From: Oscarella lobularis
Taxonomy: Eukaryota; Porifera; Homoscleromorpha; Homosclerophorida; Oscarellidae
Assembly: GCF_947507565.1 (NCBI RefSeq)
Contig: NC_089178.1
Location: forward strand, 2,170,001 to 2,234,000
Direction of reading: 5' to 3'
DNA length: 64,000 nucleotides
Position numbers and translations under genes: made by a program. Within the stretch, counting starts at the first letter, position 1. Each line of letters starts with the position of its first letter. This document shows, one piece after another, positions 1-12,893 of the stretch. A model generated the notes under the pieces. The model was not told the origin of the DNA and did not search any database. It saw only the letters and a program-made list of their open reading frames with translations.

Positions 1-3000
1 TGGGTCCCCCGCCATTCGTCAGTTCCACGAGGAGCTCATGCATCTTATATTCTCTATCTCTTATCCAAAATCGTTCCTTCTAGCTTAAGGACTATTCATT
101 AATTATTGCCTATCGTGCCGGACTATCTATTATCGTCGCCTGGAAGCCATGTTGCGCGTGTTGCTAAGAACAGCTCAAAAGAAATTCTATTTTTATTTCG
201 TCGTGGGTATCAACCTTCTCTGTTTTACTCAGTCAAACTGCCACTCTGGGATAGAAAGCTCGACGGGGAAGATGATCTCCTTTCAGGATGCTCAGTGGCT
301 TGGCAGACAATTGGCTTATTTATTGCTTCGTTGGGGGACTGATAACTATTTCTGGAAAAATCTTATATTTTTCCAGATGTACCTCAATTGGGGCTCCTCC
401 AATCAAAACGATCTACTAAAGCTTATCATCCAGGGTAGAATCTTGAATGAGAAGCGTTTTTCTGATCAGGAGCACGTTTTTTTTACGGAATTTGTCTCTG
501 GGAGAAAAATGGCGATTGTCTCTTGTCTGTGTCTAATGGTCGCAAGGTGTTCCCTTACTGTTAAGACGTTTCTGTATGAAGAGAATTTGGATAACGTCGA
601 AAGGAGTTGACTTTCTCTTTAGTTTTTAGTGCCGTTGAAATTTTTTCTGCAGCCACCACATCACAAACTCCAGCACACTCCCAGATCCCAGTGTCACTTT
701 ATTCAGCCACACACGCCGTGACAGTACTGACTACTTGAAATACCTACTCAAACGAGAAATTCACCGACACAGCTTTGATACGGGTTCTCTGTGTAATCAA
801 CCGCATGGCAGAAAGACCACAAGAAATCAGTTTACCAGTTGAAGAAACAAGCAAAAGTGGAGCAGAACAGAATGAAAATGATGAGAACAGTGGAGCGAAT
901 GGTGCATTTGTTTTAGTACTGAGCATTTTGACAATAGACCACACGTTTTGATAGACTGTGCCGTTGATGTGAGGCAGGACTATCTTGACAACATCACTGA
1001 CAAGGTTTGTCATCAGACTGCCTTTGTTTGCAGCGTTAGCGACATTTCGCTTTCAGACGACCGAGAATGCTGAAAAAGTAAAAGAAGAAACCGGAAACGA
1101 GAAAAATTAAATGCAGGGCTGAGAAAACTGAACAACGAGACTTGATTCATGTTCATCTATTTGTACACCGTTCGTGCGTTTGTGTTTGATGTGTTTGCTG
1201 TTGAAGTGTTCTATTTGACAAGCCTCTGACATGTGTAGCTCGGTCTGATTACAATTACAACCTACAGAAATTCCCCGTTTTCACAAGACCACGGCAATTT
1301 CATGTCATGGCGACATGGGCATTCTAAGAAAGGCATACAAAATTGTTAATGCATATGGCTACATCGACGGTTTGGACTTTGCTACAGCCTATACGGGCCT
1401 ACGGCGCAATCGAACCGAAAAGATGTAACTGCGATTTATCCGGGCGTTTGTTTTTGTTCTTCTTGTCCAATGAAATAACGAGATGCGAAGTGTCTCCTAA
1501 AAAGAGGTCGACGAAGGCGATCGCATAATCGAACTACATAATCGGACTCCAGGGCCACGAAGCGCATCTTTCGTCGCACCCTTGGCCTTGCTGAAATCCT
1601 CATATCTATGTTTATCTCATCGGCGTCCTTGTATGGATCATCTTGGCTGCAACTCATGTTTTAATCTGCAGCCTCTGATGCGAACGCGGCTGGCTTACTT
1701 CAAGTATCTGCGAATAGCATGTATGTATGTATTTATTTATTTTCTGTGACCTTACGGACAAATGCGATCAATTATTTTTGGCCGGTTCACAGGTAGTGCA
1801 TGAAACGTGTTAATTGATTTCTCTCGTTGGTCAGAGTTCAGACTTTGACGCAGCAGATTTTGCATCTTGCGAATTATGATGATGGAGATATATAAAATAG
1901 TTGGGGTAAGAGAAGCAAATATTGTTTTATTCAAAGGATACCTTTTTTCGTGGAGATACGAAAGTGAAACTAGGATGATTTCAGCAGCATATGCTTCTCA
2001 CAGTCTTAGAGTAGGAACCTGAGTTTTTCTATTGGAAAAATGTTCGCCTGACTTGAGGAAAAGAAGCAGCGTTGGCTCTGAAAAGCGGACTCTCTGACGT
2101 CAGAGGATTAGAACTGTCTTGTCAGTCAAACACACGGGACAAAGCTTTCCAAACCTATCTTCTTGTGCTGTCCTAACAGGCTCTGAGATGGTGAAACGCT
2201 CTGTTCTTTCTTTCAATAAGCAATTAATTCTAAAGTGTTCCTAGAGCGCGCTAGTGTCTGTGGCCCTTTCTTTCCTTCTCGATTCTCTTCGTATATCCAG
2301 AATAATATTGCTTTACACTTGGTTGGATTCAGTGAAACAAGTTCGTGATTGAATACGCAGAGAAAGTCGGTTTATTGCACCAGCTGACAGCCACGTAGGA
2401 AAGGAGACGTTCCCACTTTCGTGTGCGTAGCTGTGACTGACAGGAGTGAAGCAGAGTTGTTTGTTGCAAAGGCCTGATCCAGTCTGCACTTTGTAAACTA
2501 CCTTTGCCTTGATGGACTACGCTCACTGACTGAATGTTTGAAAGAATTTATGAGATAAATATTTAAATTTGTGAGGGGGCGTGTTCTTTGTTTTGTCGTC
2601 CAAATGGAGAAAAGAGGCCCGTTCGTTCAACTTTTCACCCGAGAAAGACTTTCAGTATACTATTCTTCTGACCGTGTTGCAATCACGAAAGTCTTTGATT
2701 TGAAGGACTCTATTGTTTCTCGCGTGAAGTCAGCCCGCTTCTTTGTGTACTAACATTACGAGTGACTAGCTGCTCAGCGCTGTAGTCAGCTACTAAAAGC
2801 ATTGACAGAGTGCGATCGCAGAAAGAAAGCCTCTTTAGAACGGTATCACTAGGCAATCAATATCACATCCGCCATTTTTCTTTGGGACTCTATCTTCCAC
2901 GTGACAGCCGGCGTGCGTATCGAACTGTACACCGTTGGCGTTCGAAGATTCTAGACTGTACAGATACAGAAGTTGACAACGCACAGGCTCTTTGCTTATC

Positions 3001-4430
3001 CGGACTGAAGTTCTTGGTCATGCGACCCACCCAGCTGGAGGCCTATGGCAGGTCAGTAAAGTAAAATTTAGGCTCCGCGTCCTTCTTCCTTTGCCAAGCC
3101 GACTCAACTCATATCATCTAAATGTTTGAAAAGCTAGAGAGAAGGCCAGTTCGGCCAATTCGTCCGTTTATTATCGTGGGAGTGACCGAGTGAGACAGGG
3201 TTGAACGAGGGCTTGTTAGAGTGTGCTGTTCCTGCGTTGCTGGCTTTTTTATTAACCATTTAGACATACATATATTGTTCGTCCTCTCCAACTTGTTGGC
3301 AATCATGGCTGCCCGCGAGAAAGACCTTCATAAATAAACGACAAAGGCGATTAATACTTACAATTATTTTAATAGGTATATTTATCGGGGCTGAAAACGG
3401 AAATGGCTCTTGTTCGAATCGAGCGTTAGTTATGGCTGTGGTCATCAAGATTTCATACGTCAATGAATATGCAGAACATAATGGAATGCAAATATGCACA
3501 TTCGGCGAACTGACGACAGCCGATCGGAGTGCTATGCAATTCTCTCCTAGTTTTGCGCTTCTTTTTTTAACTAGATGTCTTGGTGAGCCATCTGAGGTCT
3601 GGATAGTGTACGGAAATGTTTCACTGTCGCTGTAGCCAGTTTTGGACAGAAGAAATGGAGAGATGCGTTGCACCATTTATATTAACTACGACAGAAGGTC
3701 TTCCTATATTACCGCTCTACAGAATGGCACAACTGTTCTGCGTCTTCAAGTGGCGTTGGACGCAAGTTGTACATGAGCTGGAACGAATTGCGCTGCGCAT
3801 GCAGTTCGCCTTTCACCGCCAAGATCAGCGTCCTAATCGTATAGGTGCAAGAGACGCCTACTGGATAGCCTACAATGCAGCCAATATCGACGAACTGAAT
3901 TACTTCGGCGACACACCAGAATAGCGTATCAGCTCAGCTACTAATCTGGGCTTATGCCAGGATTTATAGAAGATCTCTAAGTGTTGCAATAGCCTTTTCT
4001 ATAGTTTCTTTTTGTGCGTGACATAAACATAATCAAGGATCTGGGCAGCCTTTTCATAGCTAAAGTGTTTTTATGTATAATGATTGTTATGATTAATATA
4101 ATTGGATTGTCTACTTCAGAGCCATATAGCACTCAACACCGTTTCACGCAATGAAGCGATAATTTTAATGACAACGTCGTTTGGTATAGGATTGATAATT
4201 GGCAATAATGTATTAATTAATTAACTAGAGTATTGCAGCAGGTCAACTGTCTGCTGTTAGCACTGAGGAGTGTGGCACGTAGTGACTCATACATGTACTG
4301 TAGAGATACTGTCTAACGCACGCATTTATCCGGGCATCGGAATATTTCTGAGCAACTTCTGCATACATACATGTACTCGTTTTTTGCTTCCAAGTGCGCG
4401 AAACAAGCAAACAGAGAGCTAATCTACAGG
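1..4430. other. AT-rich region without a supportable gene
   Basis: Only short unrelated open frames are present. The longest, at 149-610 (+), begins with a hydrophobic stretch but matches no family I recognise, and its composition is not clearly coding. Other frames at 2810-3064, 3260-3676 and 3616-3924 do not join through convincing splice sites. The region could hold decayed mobile-element sequence or the distal part of a gene lying to the left. I see no RNA gene, tandem array or terminal repeat in it. Confidence 0.5.
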
Positions 4431-4506
4431 TGAGTGAAAGCCGACAGACAGTTGAGTGATAAAACTAGAATGAACACTGACACATTAGAGCCGTTTCTCG
4501 CATGCT

Positions 4507-7500
4507 CTACACAAAGACGCGACACTGCTCTTCGATTTGCCTCTCAATGGCGCTCATCCTCATCTGGAAATCGGTCAGGCGTTCTTTCTGACTTTCTAAC
4601 GTCGCCCTCTGAAGTTTGACGTCCCCCAGCAAATCTACGGCACGCAAAAGGTTCTCTCTCTATAAAGTAGGATTATAGTAGACTAGTCTACCCATCAGCG
4701 TCGTGTTGATTCCTTCGCTAACGGCAGTTCTCTTCTCCTCGGCACTACGAAGTAATCTATTGGCTGTTGTATTGTCCATGGTGGCATCGCTGACAGCGTT
4801 GCTGTCTCTCAGTGCGAGTAAATCGCTCGTGATGTCCGAGAGATTCTAAAAAAAGCTATAACTTTTGCTATTTCATTGTCATGGTAATATTTGCCTGATT
4901 GATGGCAGTCGTGAGATCGCATGCCCTACATGATCTTCCTTTGGTGACAGTGAGATCGGCGACGGCCTCTTCTCGACATTTGTGGGCATCGTACACCGAT
5001 GCATTAGCTGCGCTGCTAATTCGTTTCGATTCCATGCTAATGGCGTGAACGTCTTCTGCGTATTTGTTAATCTGTTCCCCAAGAATAATCCAGTGTTACT
5101 TGACTGATCATATGAACCGTATCTTCTGACCATTTTTGTTACGTTGATTGCCTTATTCAGCAGCGTTTCAGCGTTATCTAAAACTTCCGTGGCAATTGTG
5201 TCCTTATTGTTTTTGTCGTCGATCGCTTGAGCAATGCTATCAACGAGTTCCCAAGCCCTTTCACTGATTTCCCTGTTATTCATAAATGAATGAATAAATA
5301 GATACAGATTATGCCACCTTTCCCCCCTCCCCACACATACATCGCTTTCATTGCCAGGCGCTTTGCCTGCTGTGCCTTGGCTTCAGCGCTGTGAGCACTT
5401 GCATTGAGCGCTACTAGGTCTGCCTTCAAGTCCGAAGCAGACTTGTTGATTTGCCTTGCTAGTGTCTCGATATCAGAAATAGGAGGCAATTCGACTGCAA
5501 GCGTTTGATTGGCATAGTGTTCCGCATCTATAACCGTTTGCACAGTGCCCTCGAGCTTTTCCTTAGCCACAGTTGTATCGTTCAACGTCGACTTAGCCAC
5601 CAAATAAGCTTCCCTAGCCTCGTCCTACATAGAATAATAATAAGAGAACTAAATTTATATGCCATACCTTTTCTCTAAGGCTTTCGTTGTAAATTCTGCT
5701 CGCCTCTTCGTAGGCTAACGATGCGTTTTGTTTTAGATTATTGGCGAGAATTTCGTCGTCAAGGGCCGCCAAATATTTCGCCTGAGTCGCATTGCCGGCT
5801 TTGGTTGCCGTCTCGTTGGCGGCGAACGCTTTTCTCGTCGCATTCTCAGCTCTCTCAAGATACGCATTCAACGTTTCTTCGATCGTGCGAGTCTCGCTCT
5901 GAAGGCTCTCGAGTTTCGCCGCGTTCTCCGCGTGCAACGAGGAAAAGTTTGCTTTCGTTTCGTTCACCATTTGAACTTTGGGTTTAGTCGCCTCAGCTCG
6001 CTCGACCGCTTTCCGAACCGTCTCTTGGGCATCCAACGCCTTATCTTCGGCGGCGTCGACTCTCGCTTTATCGTTCTCGATTTGAGAAATCCACGCGGCC
6101 ACATCGGTTTCGAGTTCCCTTTGCAGGTCATCGGCAGAGGCGTTCAGTCGTGCTGCCCACGCTTCTAGCTTCGCGACGTCGGTGTAGCGGCCGTCAGAAA
6201 GGTGAACGGTTCCATTAAATGATTGCGTGGCAGCTAGAAGAATTTCCGTTTCGTTGAGAGAGCTTTCAATGAGACGAAGTCTTTCTTCGAGCGTCTCCTT
6301 CTCGTTTTCAAGCTAAAGAAGCGACGTGAGACGATTGTGACGTCTTTCAAGGCTACAAAAATACCTCTGTGGCCATGTCCTCGAGCGCTTTCGACTTGTT
6401 TTCGATGTAGGTGACGTTGTCTTGAAGTTCTGAGCATTGACGTTCGAGTTGTTGACGTAATTCGGTGATGTTCTTCTTGAAGTCGTCGATGGCTTGGTCG
6501 TCGATCATTCCCATGATCTCGGCTATGCATTCTCTCACTATTTTGACAGTGACTCTCGTCTCTCTTTTGACGCATTCGACGAATCGACGGAGGCGACTTT
6601 TGACCTTGAAAATTCTCTCCAAGAGATTGTCAATGCGACCTGCCAGGGCCTCGACTTTGTCGCATATTAGACGATCTATGAGGCCGGTCCAATTTGAAAA
6701 GCACGGACCGCAGTCTACGCAATCAGGTGGCGATCCTAATCAAAAATAATAAGAATTCGATCGATTTCTTCAACTCGTCTTCTCACCGACAAAGTCTTGT
6801 CTACATTGGTCGCAAGTACGTCCACTAATTCCGTCGACGCAAGGGCATTGACCGTAAATTTTGTTACACACGTTCGAACCGTTGATAGTGTTCGTCGTAT
6901 TACAATTGCACACTGGGAGAGAAACGAATTGGTTTTCTTGCAGTATTGACCGGTTCTTTCTTACTAAGACACCCGGCTGATTTGTTGAAGAATCCGTCGG
7001 AACAGACGTCGCAACTCCGTCCCGAAAATCCTTCGTTGCAGTCGCACTGTCCGGTGGTCTAAACAAACGATGCATGAAGTCAACTACCGAATTCGCGTGC
7101 TCTAGCTTGCAGAGCTTTACCCGATTGCAAGCGAGGGAAGAAGAGCCGTCGGGATCGCAATCACACGGCTGACAAACCCCGCCGTTCGTCGCGTCCCCGA
7201 AGAACGTCGCCTGACAGTTTTCACAAAAATCGCCTTCTGTATTGTCGGCGCAATCGACGCACACGCCCGTGCTCGAATTGCAGGCATTGGAATGATCGTT
7301 GCATTCGCACGGCACGCACGCGACGGACGCGTTTCCGCCCGCCATTTGTCGCCGAAAACCGGCAGCGCAAAATTGGCAGGACAACCCGGCGAATTCGCTC
7401 GAACAAGAACAATTTTCGACGACAGACGAATTGTCGCCGAGCGTCGCCGTCTCGCACGCGTCGCTGTGTCCATTGCAAAAGCATTCTCGACAAGCGACGT

Positions 7501-10500
7501 CGTTGAAAAGACCGAATCCAAAGAATCCCGGGCTGATGCATTGGTCGCATTGACGACCGGTTACTCCTTCGACGCAGTTGCACTGACCGGTCGTCGGATG
7601 GCACGTCGAATTGACGCTGCCGGTTGGATTGCATTCGCACGCCGTGCATCCCGTCGACGTGAGATCGAAGAAATCCGACTTGCAGCCGCCGTCGCATTTT
7701 TTTCCGTCGATGCCGGGCTTGCACGAGCAAAAGCCCGTGCCGTTGCATTGGAGATTGGCGGAGAACGTCGAATTGCAGTTGCACGGCTGACACATGGAGA
7801 TGTCGAAAAAGTTGACGTCGCACGCGTCGCATCTCCGTCCGACGTAATTGGGTTTGCACGGGCATTCGCCGTTGACGGGATCGCACGGTTGATCAGCGAG
7901 TGTTCCAGCCGGAAAACAATCACAAGCTATCAAGAGAGAACAACGTAAGCTATTGTGTAATTCTACTGACGGAATTACGTTCGCAGCCCGACGCGGTGAG
8001 ATTTGTATGATTATAGGCGCAGTCGGAGCAAGTTCTTCCGATGACGTTGCGACGGCACGTGCACTGACCGCCAATCGATTCGCACTCTGTCGAATTGGCT
8101 CCGAGAAGATCGCAGTCGCATTCTGAGAAACAGCCAACGAATGAGCAAATAATAAAACGTTTGTCATTTATTTCGTTACCGAGTGTTCCGTTGAAGATGC
8201 AAGAACTCGCCAAGAGAGTGTGATCCAAGCAGAGCTCGGTGAGCGAATCGACGTGATCCGGGACGAGTCTTCGGTTGGAATAGCAGCCAGGAGCTTCGAG
8301 TATTGAAACAAAATCCGTGAGAGCGTTAAAGGCCGGTACTTCGTCTCGGTTAGGAAGTAAAACGAACTGCCGTAGAAAACGTTTTATAACGTGGTTTCTA
8401 CGGAGAGGTTCATGCTATACTCACCGAATCAACAAAAACTTCATTGGGATTGTCCGGCGGCACGTCTAATTTCATGTTCACTATCAGTTCCGTGTTTCCC
8501 ACCAAACAGTCACAGATAATGGTTTCCGCGTCGTCAAAATTAGAAACGGTTAACGTAAATGCATTCATCTCGTTGAACGAGTTTGCGGGACACTTGACTC
8601 CCGTGATATTGAAACTAGCTTTGGTTACAGCCACGGCAGCCTAAACCGCGCATTCGAAATTTCAAATTTCAAATTGGTTCTTTGACCTCGTGTCGAATGA
8701 GGAGTTCGTATTTAATGGACAGTGATGGAACTGTGACGGTGAAAGAGATCTGATCGCCGTTATCTTTCATTCTCACCACTCCCGGTCCGGTGAATTTAGT
8801 TGGATCGGCCGGACGTGTTTGCACGGATGCGTTTCCCTGCAAGAGATAAAGTGACGAGCTACTAAGCGATTGAAACCGTTGCGAGTCAGTGGTCATACCG
8901 CTAGAATCGCCTTTTCGGCTTCGTAAACGACGCCGTCCAAGAACGGAAGATATCGATTTGGTTGTACAGTTTTGCAGTCGGATCCTTCTAAACCAATTCG
9001 GCACAAACACTGTCCTGTCTTGCCGTCGCAAATAGTCTTCTCTTCTGCCAAGCATTCCTCGCAGTCGCAAGGCTGACAGATGTCGGGATGCGTCGCATTG
9101 AAGAAAAAGCCAGCCTATACGACGAGTAGAAGAAAGCTCTACGCTAAGGTCAACTCGACGGCGTTTTTTATTGCCTCGCATTCGTCGCATTTCAGTCCTG
9201 TTACCCTCGGAAGACACGTGCACTGACCGTCGTTGTCGCAGGCGCCATCAGCGTTCAGATCCGATCCAGTTGTATTGCAATTGCACGCTGGCGAAAATCT
9301 AGCATCGCGACCAAAATGACGACTATAACCGTTCTACTACCTTGGCACGAAGGAAAGCTGAAAAAGCGATGTTCACAGGCGGAACACGTTCTGCCCACGA
9401 TATTGGCTTTGCACGAACACTGGCCGCCGAGTGAAGCACATACGGGGGAAGTCGAACCATTCTCGTTGCATTCGCAGTCTAGAAGATTTATTTTCAGTAC
9501 AGCACAGTCGTTCTTGGGCATTACCCTGGGTTCCATTGAAGATGCAGGAACTGGCCAGGAGGGTGTGATTTAGGCAGAATGGAGTCAATGAATTGGAGTG
9601 ATCTGGAACCGCTTGTCGGTTGTCGTAGCAGCCACGCACCGCAAATATGTCTATGCCTTCAAGCTCTTGGAAGGCCGGCACTGCGCTTCGGTTAGGAAAT
9701 AGAGCAACCTTGTCGACAGACGTTCACGGTGCCGCGAGATTTTATGCAAAAAGCGCTTACGGAATCAACGAAAACTTCGTCAGTATTGTCGGACGGCACG
9801 CTCATGGAAATTTCCACGCGCAATTGCGTGTTTCCCGCCAAGCAACCCAAGGTATCAATGATTATTGGTTGATCAAAATCGGCCTCGACTGCAGTACGCG
9901 AGTCCGGCTCACTGACAAAATTGTTGCCGGGACACCTAATTCCCGAGATATTGTAGCTGAGAGCAGTGACGTCTGCAGTTGCCTACACATGCATGCGATT
10001 GAACGTCACTGGTAAGTCCTTCTTGATTGTCTTATCTTGTTTACCTGATATCGAACTAGAAGGTCGTATTCGATGGAAAGCGCCGGCACCGTGAGATCAA
10101 AAACGATTTTATCTCCGTCATCTTTCATTCTGACGACACCTGATCCGGTAAATTTGCTCGGGTCCGGTGTACGCGTTTGTATGGAAGCATTGCCCTGAAG
10201 GAGAGGAGTGATTAAATTGATACGCGACGGCGCTCTAGCGGATTCACGTACGCCCAGAGTTGCTTCTTCGGCTTCGTAAACGATGCCTTCCAAAAATGGA
10301 AGGTACTGCTCGTCGGAGATAACGTCGCATTGTGTTCCCGTCAACCCCTTCCTACACGGACACTGGCCGGTTTTACCGTCGCAGATACCTGGTGGTACAG
10401 TCAGGCACGTTTCACAATCGCAAGAAACGCATCCGCTGGGGCCATTGAGAAATAGCCCAGCCTTTGACTGACAGGTAAGAATGTGATAATATATTTGTTT

Positions 10501-10897
10501 GGTCTACTGACTTCGCATTGATCGCATTTGAGTCCGATCGCATTTTGTCGGCAGTTGCACTTTCCGGTGTCGTCAGTGCAGACATTCAATTGCATTTGCG
10601 CCGTTCCGTCTGGGTCGCAGGCGCAGGCTTCGAAAGAGGACAAGGCGCGTCAGTGGAAGAGGATGTGGGCTCGACTGGCTTTCGTTGTTTGGTTTCAGTT
10701 TGAAACAGAACAACCAGAGGCCGATATATAGGCGAGAAATTTACCTTGGCAGCCGTCAGGATTTTGGGCGGACAAGTTAAAGGTTCCCACCGCGCACCGA
10801 TCGCATATTCGACCTTCGACGTTGTTCTTGCAGGGACACTGACCTGTCGTCTCGTTGCACTGAAGCGAAGTACTTCCAGCCACGTCACAGAGGCAAG
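4507..10897 (-). CDS. Laminin, beta-type chain with duplicated LF module (N-terminus not found)
   Basis: This is a basement-membrane glycoprotein chain that would assemble through its C-terminal coiled coil into a laminin heterotrimer outside the cell. Reading from 10897 leftward I see laminin-type EGF (LE) domains, a laminin IV type B (LF) domain, more LE domains and a second LF domain. A run of LE repeats (about 8160-6780) follows, then a long heptad-rich coiled coil (about 6730-4510). The LF domains are recognised by YEAE at their start, YDLLVRY or YELLIRH, and the shared CIFNGT end. A cysteine lies five residues before the stop codon (4507-4509), as in beta and gamma chains, where it makes an interchain disulphide. 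The first visible exon follows a strong pyrimidine tract and a CAG acceptor at 10898, so an upstream exon is expected, but none was found before SDE2 ends. One LE pair near 7300-7450 resembles gamma chains. Family assignment is firm; beta subtype is likely. Confidence 0.88.
8175..10640 (-). repeat. Intragenic tandem duplication of an LE-LE-LF module in laminin
   Basis: Two successive blocks, about 10640-9530 and about 9255-8175, share one order. Each has an LE domain, then a short piece containing a CDCE-type motif (CDCETC in one, CDCEEC in the other) and GQC-CR, then YLPFL(E/D)G, YEAE, the LF core [15 protein letters not shown] and the closing [11 protein letters not shown]. Residue identity across the LF core is high enough to see by eye. 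Ordinary beta chains carry one LF domain, so this is best read as a duplication inside the gene. Confidence 0.75.
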
Positions 10898-11344
10898 CTG
10901 TAAGGAGGGGGAGGGAGGGAGGACGGGGGACGGTACAAAAAGAGTACAACTACAAGGGGGGCCCCAGGGAATTAAAGTATTGGTCCGTGGGACCAAACGT
11001 AATATTGAACTGCAGTACTTACATCCCCTTTGTCGGGGGATGTAATGACTTGGACTTGGCAGTCTTGCCCAGAAGACAGCACAAGTTAGACCATCAACGT
11101 TATAACGAGGATGGCATTTCTTCGTCTCGTCTTCTTCTCGTCCTTGAGCTTCTTTCTTCTTCAGTTCCGTTGAGCCTACTGACGCTTTTCCCCAAAGTGT
11201 CGTCTGATTTTGTTAGGCGCCCTGGGAATTAAGTTTGTATGATTTCATTTTTTAAGAAGCTGTTCAACGTGACGGCAAACATTTACGCAAAAAAGTCTCG
11301 CGATCATTGACACACGTATTATTCAGCGAGTCATTTATTTTTAT
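10898..11344. other. SDE2-laminin intergenic stretch with two hairpins
   Basis: The stretch between the SDE2 stop codon and the first laminin exon holds no convincing coding exon. It has a perfect palindrome-like hairpin at 10981-10995 (TGGTCC, three-base spacer, GGACCA). A second hairpin at 11021-11043 has 8-bp perfect arms and a 7-base loop. A short direct repeat of CCC-GGGAATTAA type occurs near 10968 and 11220. This could be a small non-autonomous element. The missing 5' laminin exon and its promoter would also have to lie here or further away. Confidence 0.45.
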
Positions 11345-12827
11345 TTATTTATTTCGCGGCTTGGCAAATAGAGACGAATCAAGAGAATCTAACGACACGT
11401 TTTTCGTAGCAAAAAGCCTAGCGGCTAATTGTTCCAAGGTTCCTCCGCATTTCAGCCCCAAGGCGACGAGAGCCGACTTGAGCCGATCCCTTCCCATGGC
11501 TTCAAGCTGTTCGACCCCCGCTATATCACTCAGGTCAAGAGAAACGGCTTCAATGTCCTTAATTAATCAAATCAAGATCACTTTTGCAGGTTAACGTGCC
11601 ACTACTCGCTTGGCACCTACCTTCGTCTCGCCTCTTTTTCTCTTGTTTTTCTTCTTGGGGTTCGACGCGGCTTTGCCCTTTTCCTCCTCTTCCTTGTCGT
11701 CTTTGGTTTCTGACGTTGCAGCTGCTTCACCCACTTCCTCCTTGACTAAGGTATAAAAATAGACTGTCTACGTCCGTGCAAACGACATTACGCTTTTACC
11801 AGATTCCAACGCGTCTGCCTGCTGACTCGTAGCTTCGCCTTGAACATCCGGATTCAACGTTTTGATATCTTCTTTATCAATTTCATCATCACCACTGCTG
11901 TCATCCTCAAATTCGTCCATCCCAAGCCTAGAAAAAAAAAGTAAGAGTCTAATTAATTAATAAGTATCCCTCCCCTCTCCCCGTACCATCCTTTGGGCTT
12001 TTTACTCAGAGACGAGGCAGCGGCTGCATCTCCTGATGCAGCTGGTCTCTTCAGTCCTGTGATAAAAAGCCCATTACAGTCATTTTGCACTATTGATTCT
12101 TATATTTCACCTTTCACGACGGCATCTTGCATCTTCTCCGCATTTTCCTGTATCTGATTCGTATAGTTTGTATCGTCAAATTGATGCCTCGGTCCTCTCA
12201 ATATTTTCTCCATTTTCTCTTTCTTTCGTTCCGCTTTCTCGCGTTCCCGTTCCGCTTCTTTTTCCGCCCAGCTCGCCATGCTTTTTATTACCCGCCCCGC
12301 CCACCCCGAAAATATTTAATTGATAAGTCAAAATTATAAATTGAAATCGTACGTTTTTTGAGCGTTCACGTCTCTCATTCTTCTCCCACTCAAATCCCTA
12401 CACGCCTCTTTATTCGTTGTACGATTGATTTGCGCTCCGAGCGCTCGCAACATAGACCCGAAACCTAAAGGGAGGCGCGTTCTTTCAAAGTGTAATACAA
12501 CGCGCGCGCATTTCACCTCCTTTTCCGCCGAGAATTCTCGGGCAAATGTCGACTGTCGTTCCATTGTGCTCCTCGATGTCGATAGAGTCGGCATCGTGTA
12601 CGATGCGACCGTTGTGGTAGAGTATAACGTCTGCTTTATCGATTTCGGCGGGACAATTCTTGAAAAGGACGGTTGCGAAGCGTTAGGAGACCCTTTAGAA
12701 GGCGTCTTACGATCAGATCGAGTGCTCGACGTTTAAGATATTGTCCCGAAACGTCGGAACGATCCTCGGCGATCGTGAAAGTGACGCAAGGCGAGAGAAA
12801 AGAGCGAAGAAACAAACAAAAGGACAT
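11345..12827 (-). CDS. SDE2: SDE2, telomere/replication-stress and splicing regulator
   Basis: SDE2 carries an N-terminal ubiquitin-like segment that is cleaved after a GGKGG motif; the C-terminal part acts in the nucleus in splicing and PCNA-linked replication stress control. The start codon is at 12827. The first exon ends before GTAAGA, and a 52-bp intron leads to the exon that finishes the ubiquitin-like part. A second 52-bp intron splits the cleavage motif itself (GGKG|G), after which [12 protein letters not shown] and RDLSGRR follow as in animal SDE2. The C-terminus has the family's SAP-like signature ([11 protein letters not shown], ending LFAKPRNK) and stops at 11345. The middle is acidic and lysine-rich. 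It is divergently arranged with the ammonium transporter. The assignment is firm; the first exon is the least certain part. Confidence 0.9.
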
Positions 12828-12893
12828 GTTTAGCGTGCGCAAACGGTCCCGGAGCAAGACCACCCCGACGAGTCCCCGGTCGAGTCCCCACGT
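12828..12893. promoter_or_regulatory. Candidate bidirectional promoter between SDE2 and AMT
   Basis: Only 66 bp separate the divergent start codons of SDE2 (12827, minus) and the ammonium transporter (12894, plus). The interval is GC-rich with no TATA box. It contains a TGCGCA core, as found in NRF1-type sites of CpG-island promoters. Both promoters and both 5' UTRs must fit here or overlap the neighbouring coding exon, so a shared promoter is inferred. Confidence 0.55.

Noticed and set aside
1343-1528. Short frames near 1320-1430 that look locally coding
   Set aside because: They are under 65 codons, lack joinable splice partners and match no family I know.
7292-7948. Open frame of 218 codons on the plus strand
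   Set aside because: It is antisense to cysteine-rich laminin LE exons and has no domain of its own.
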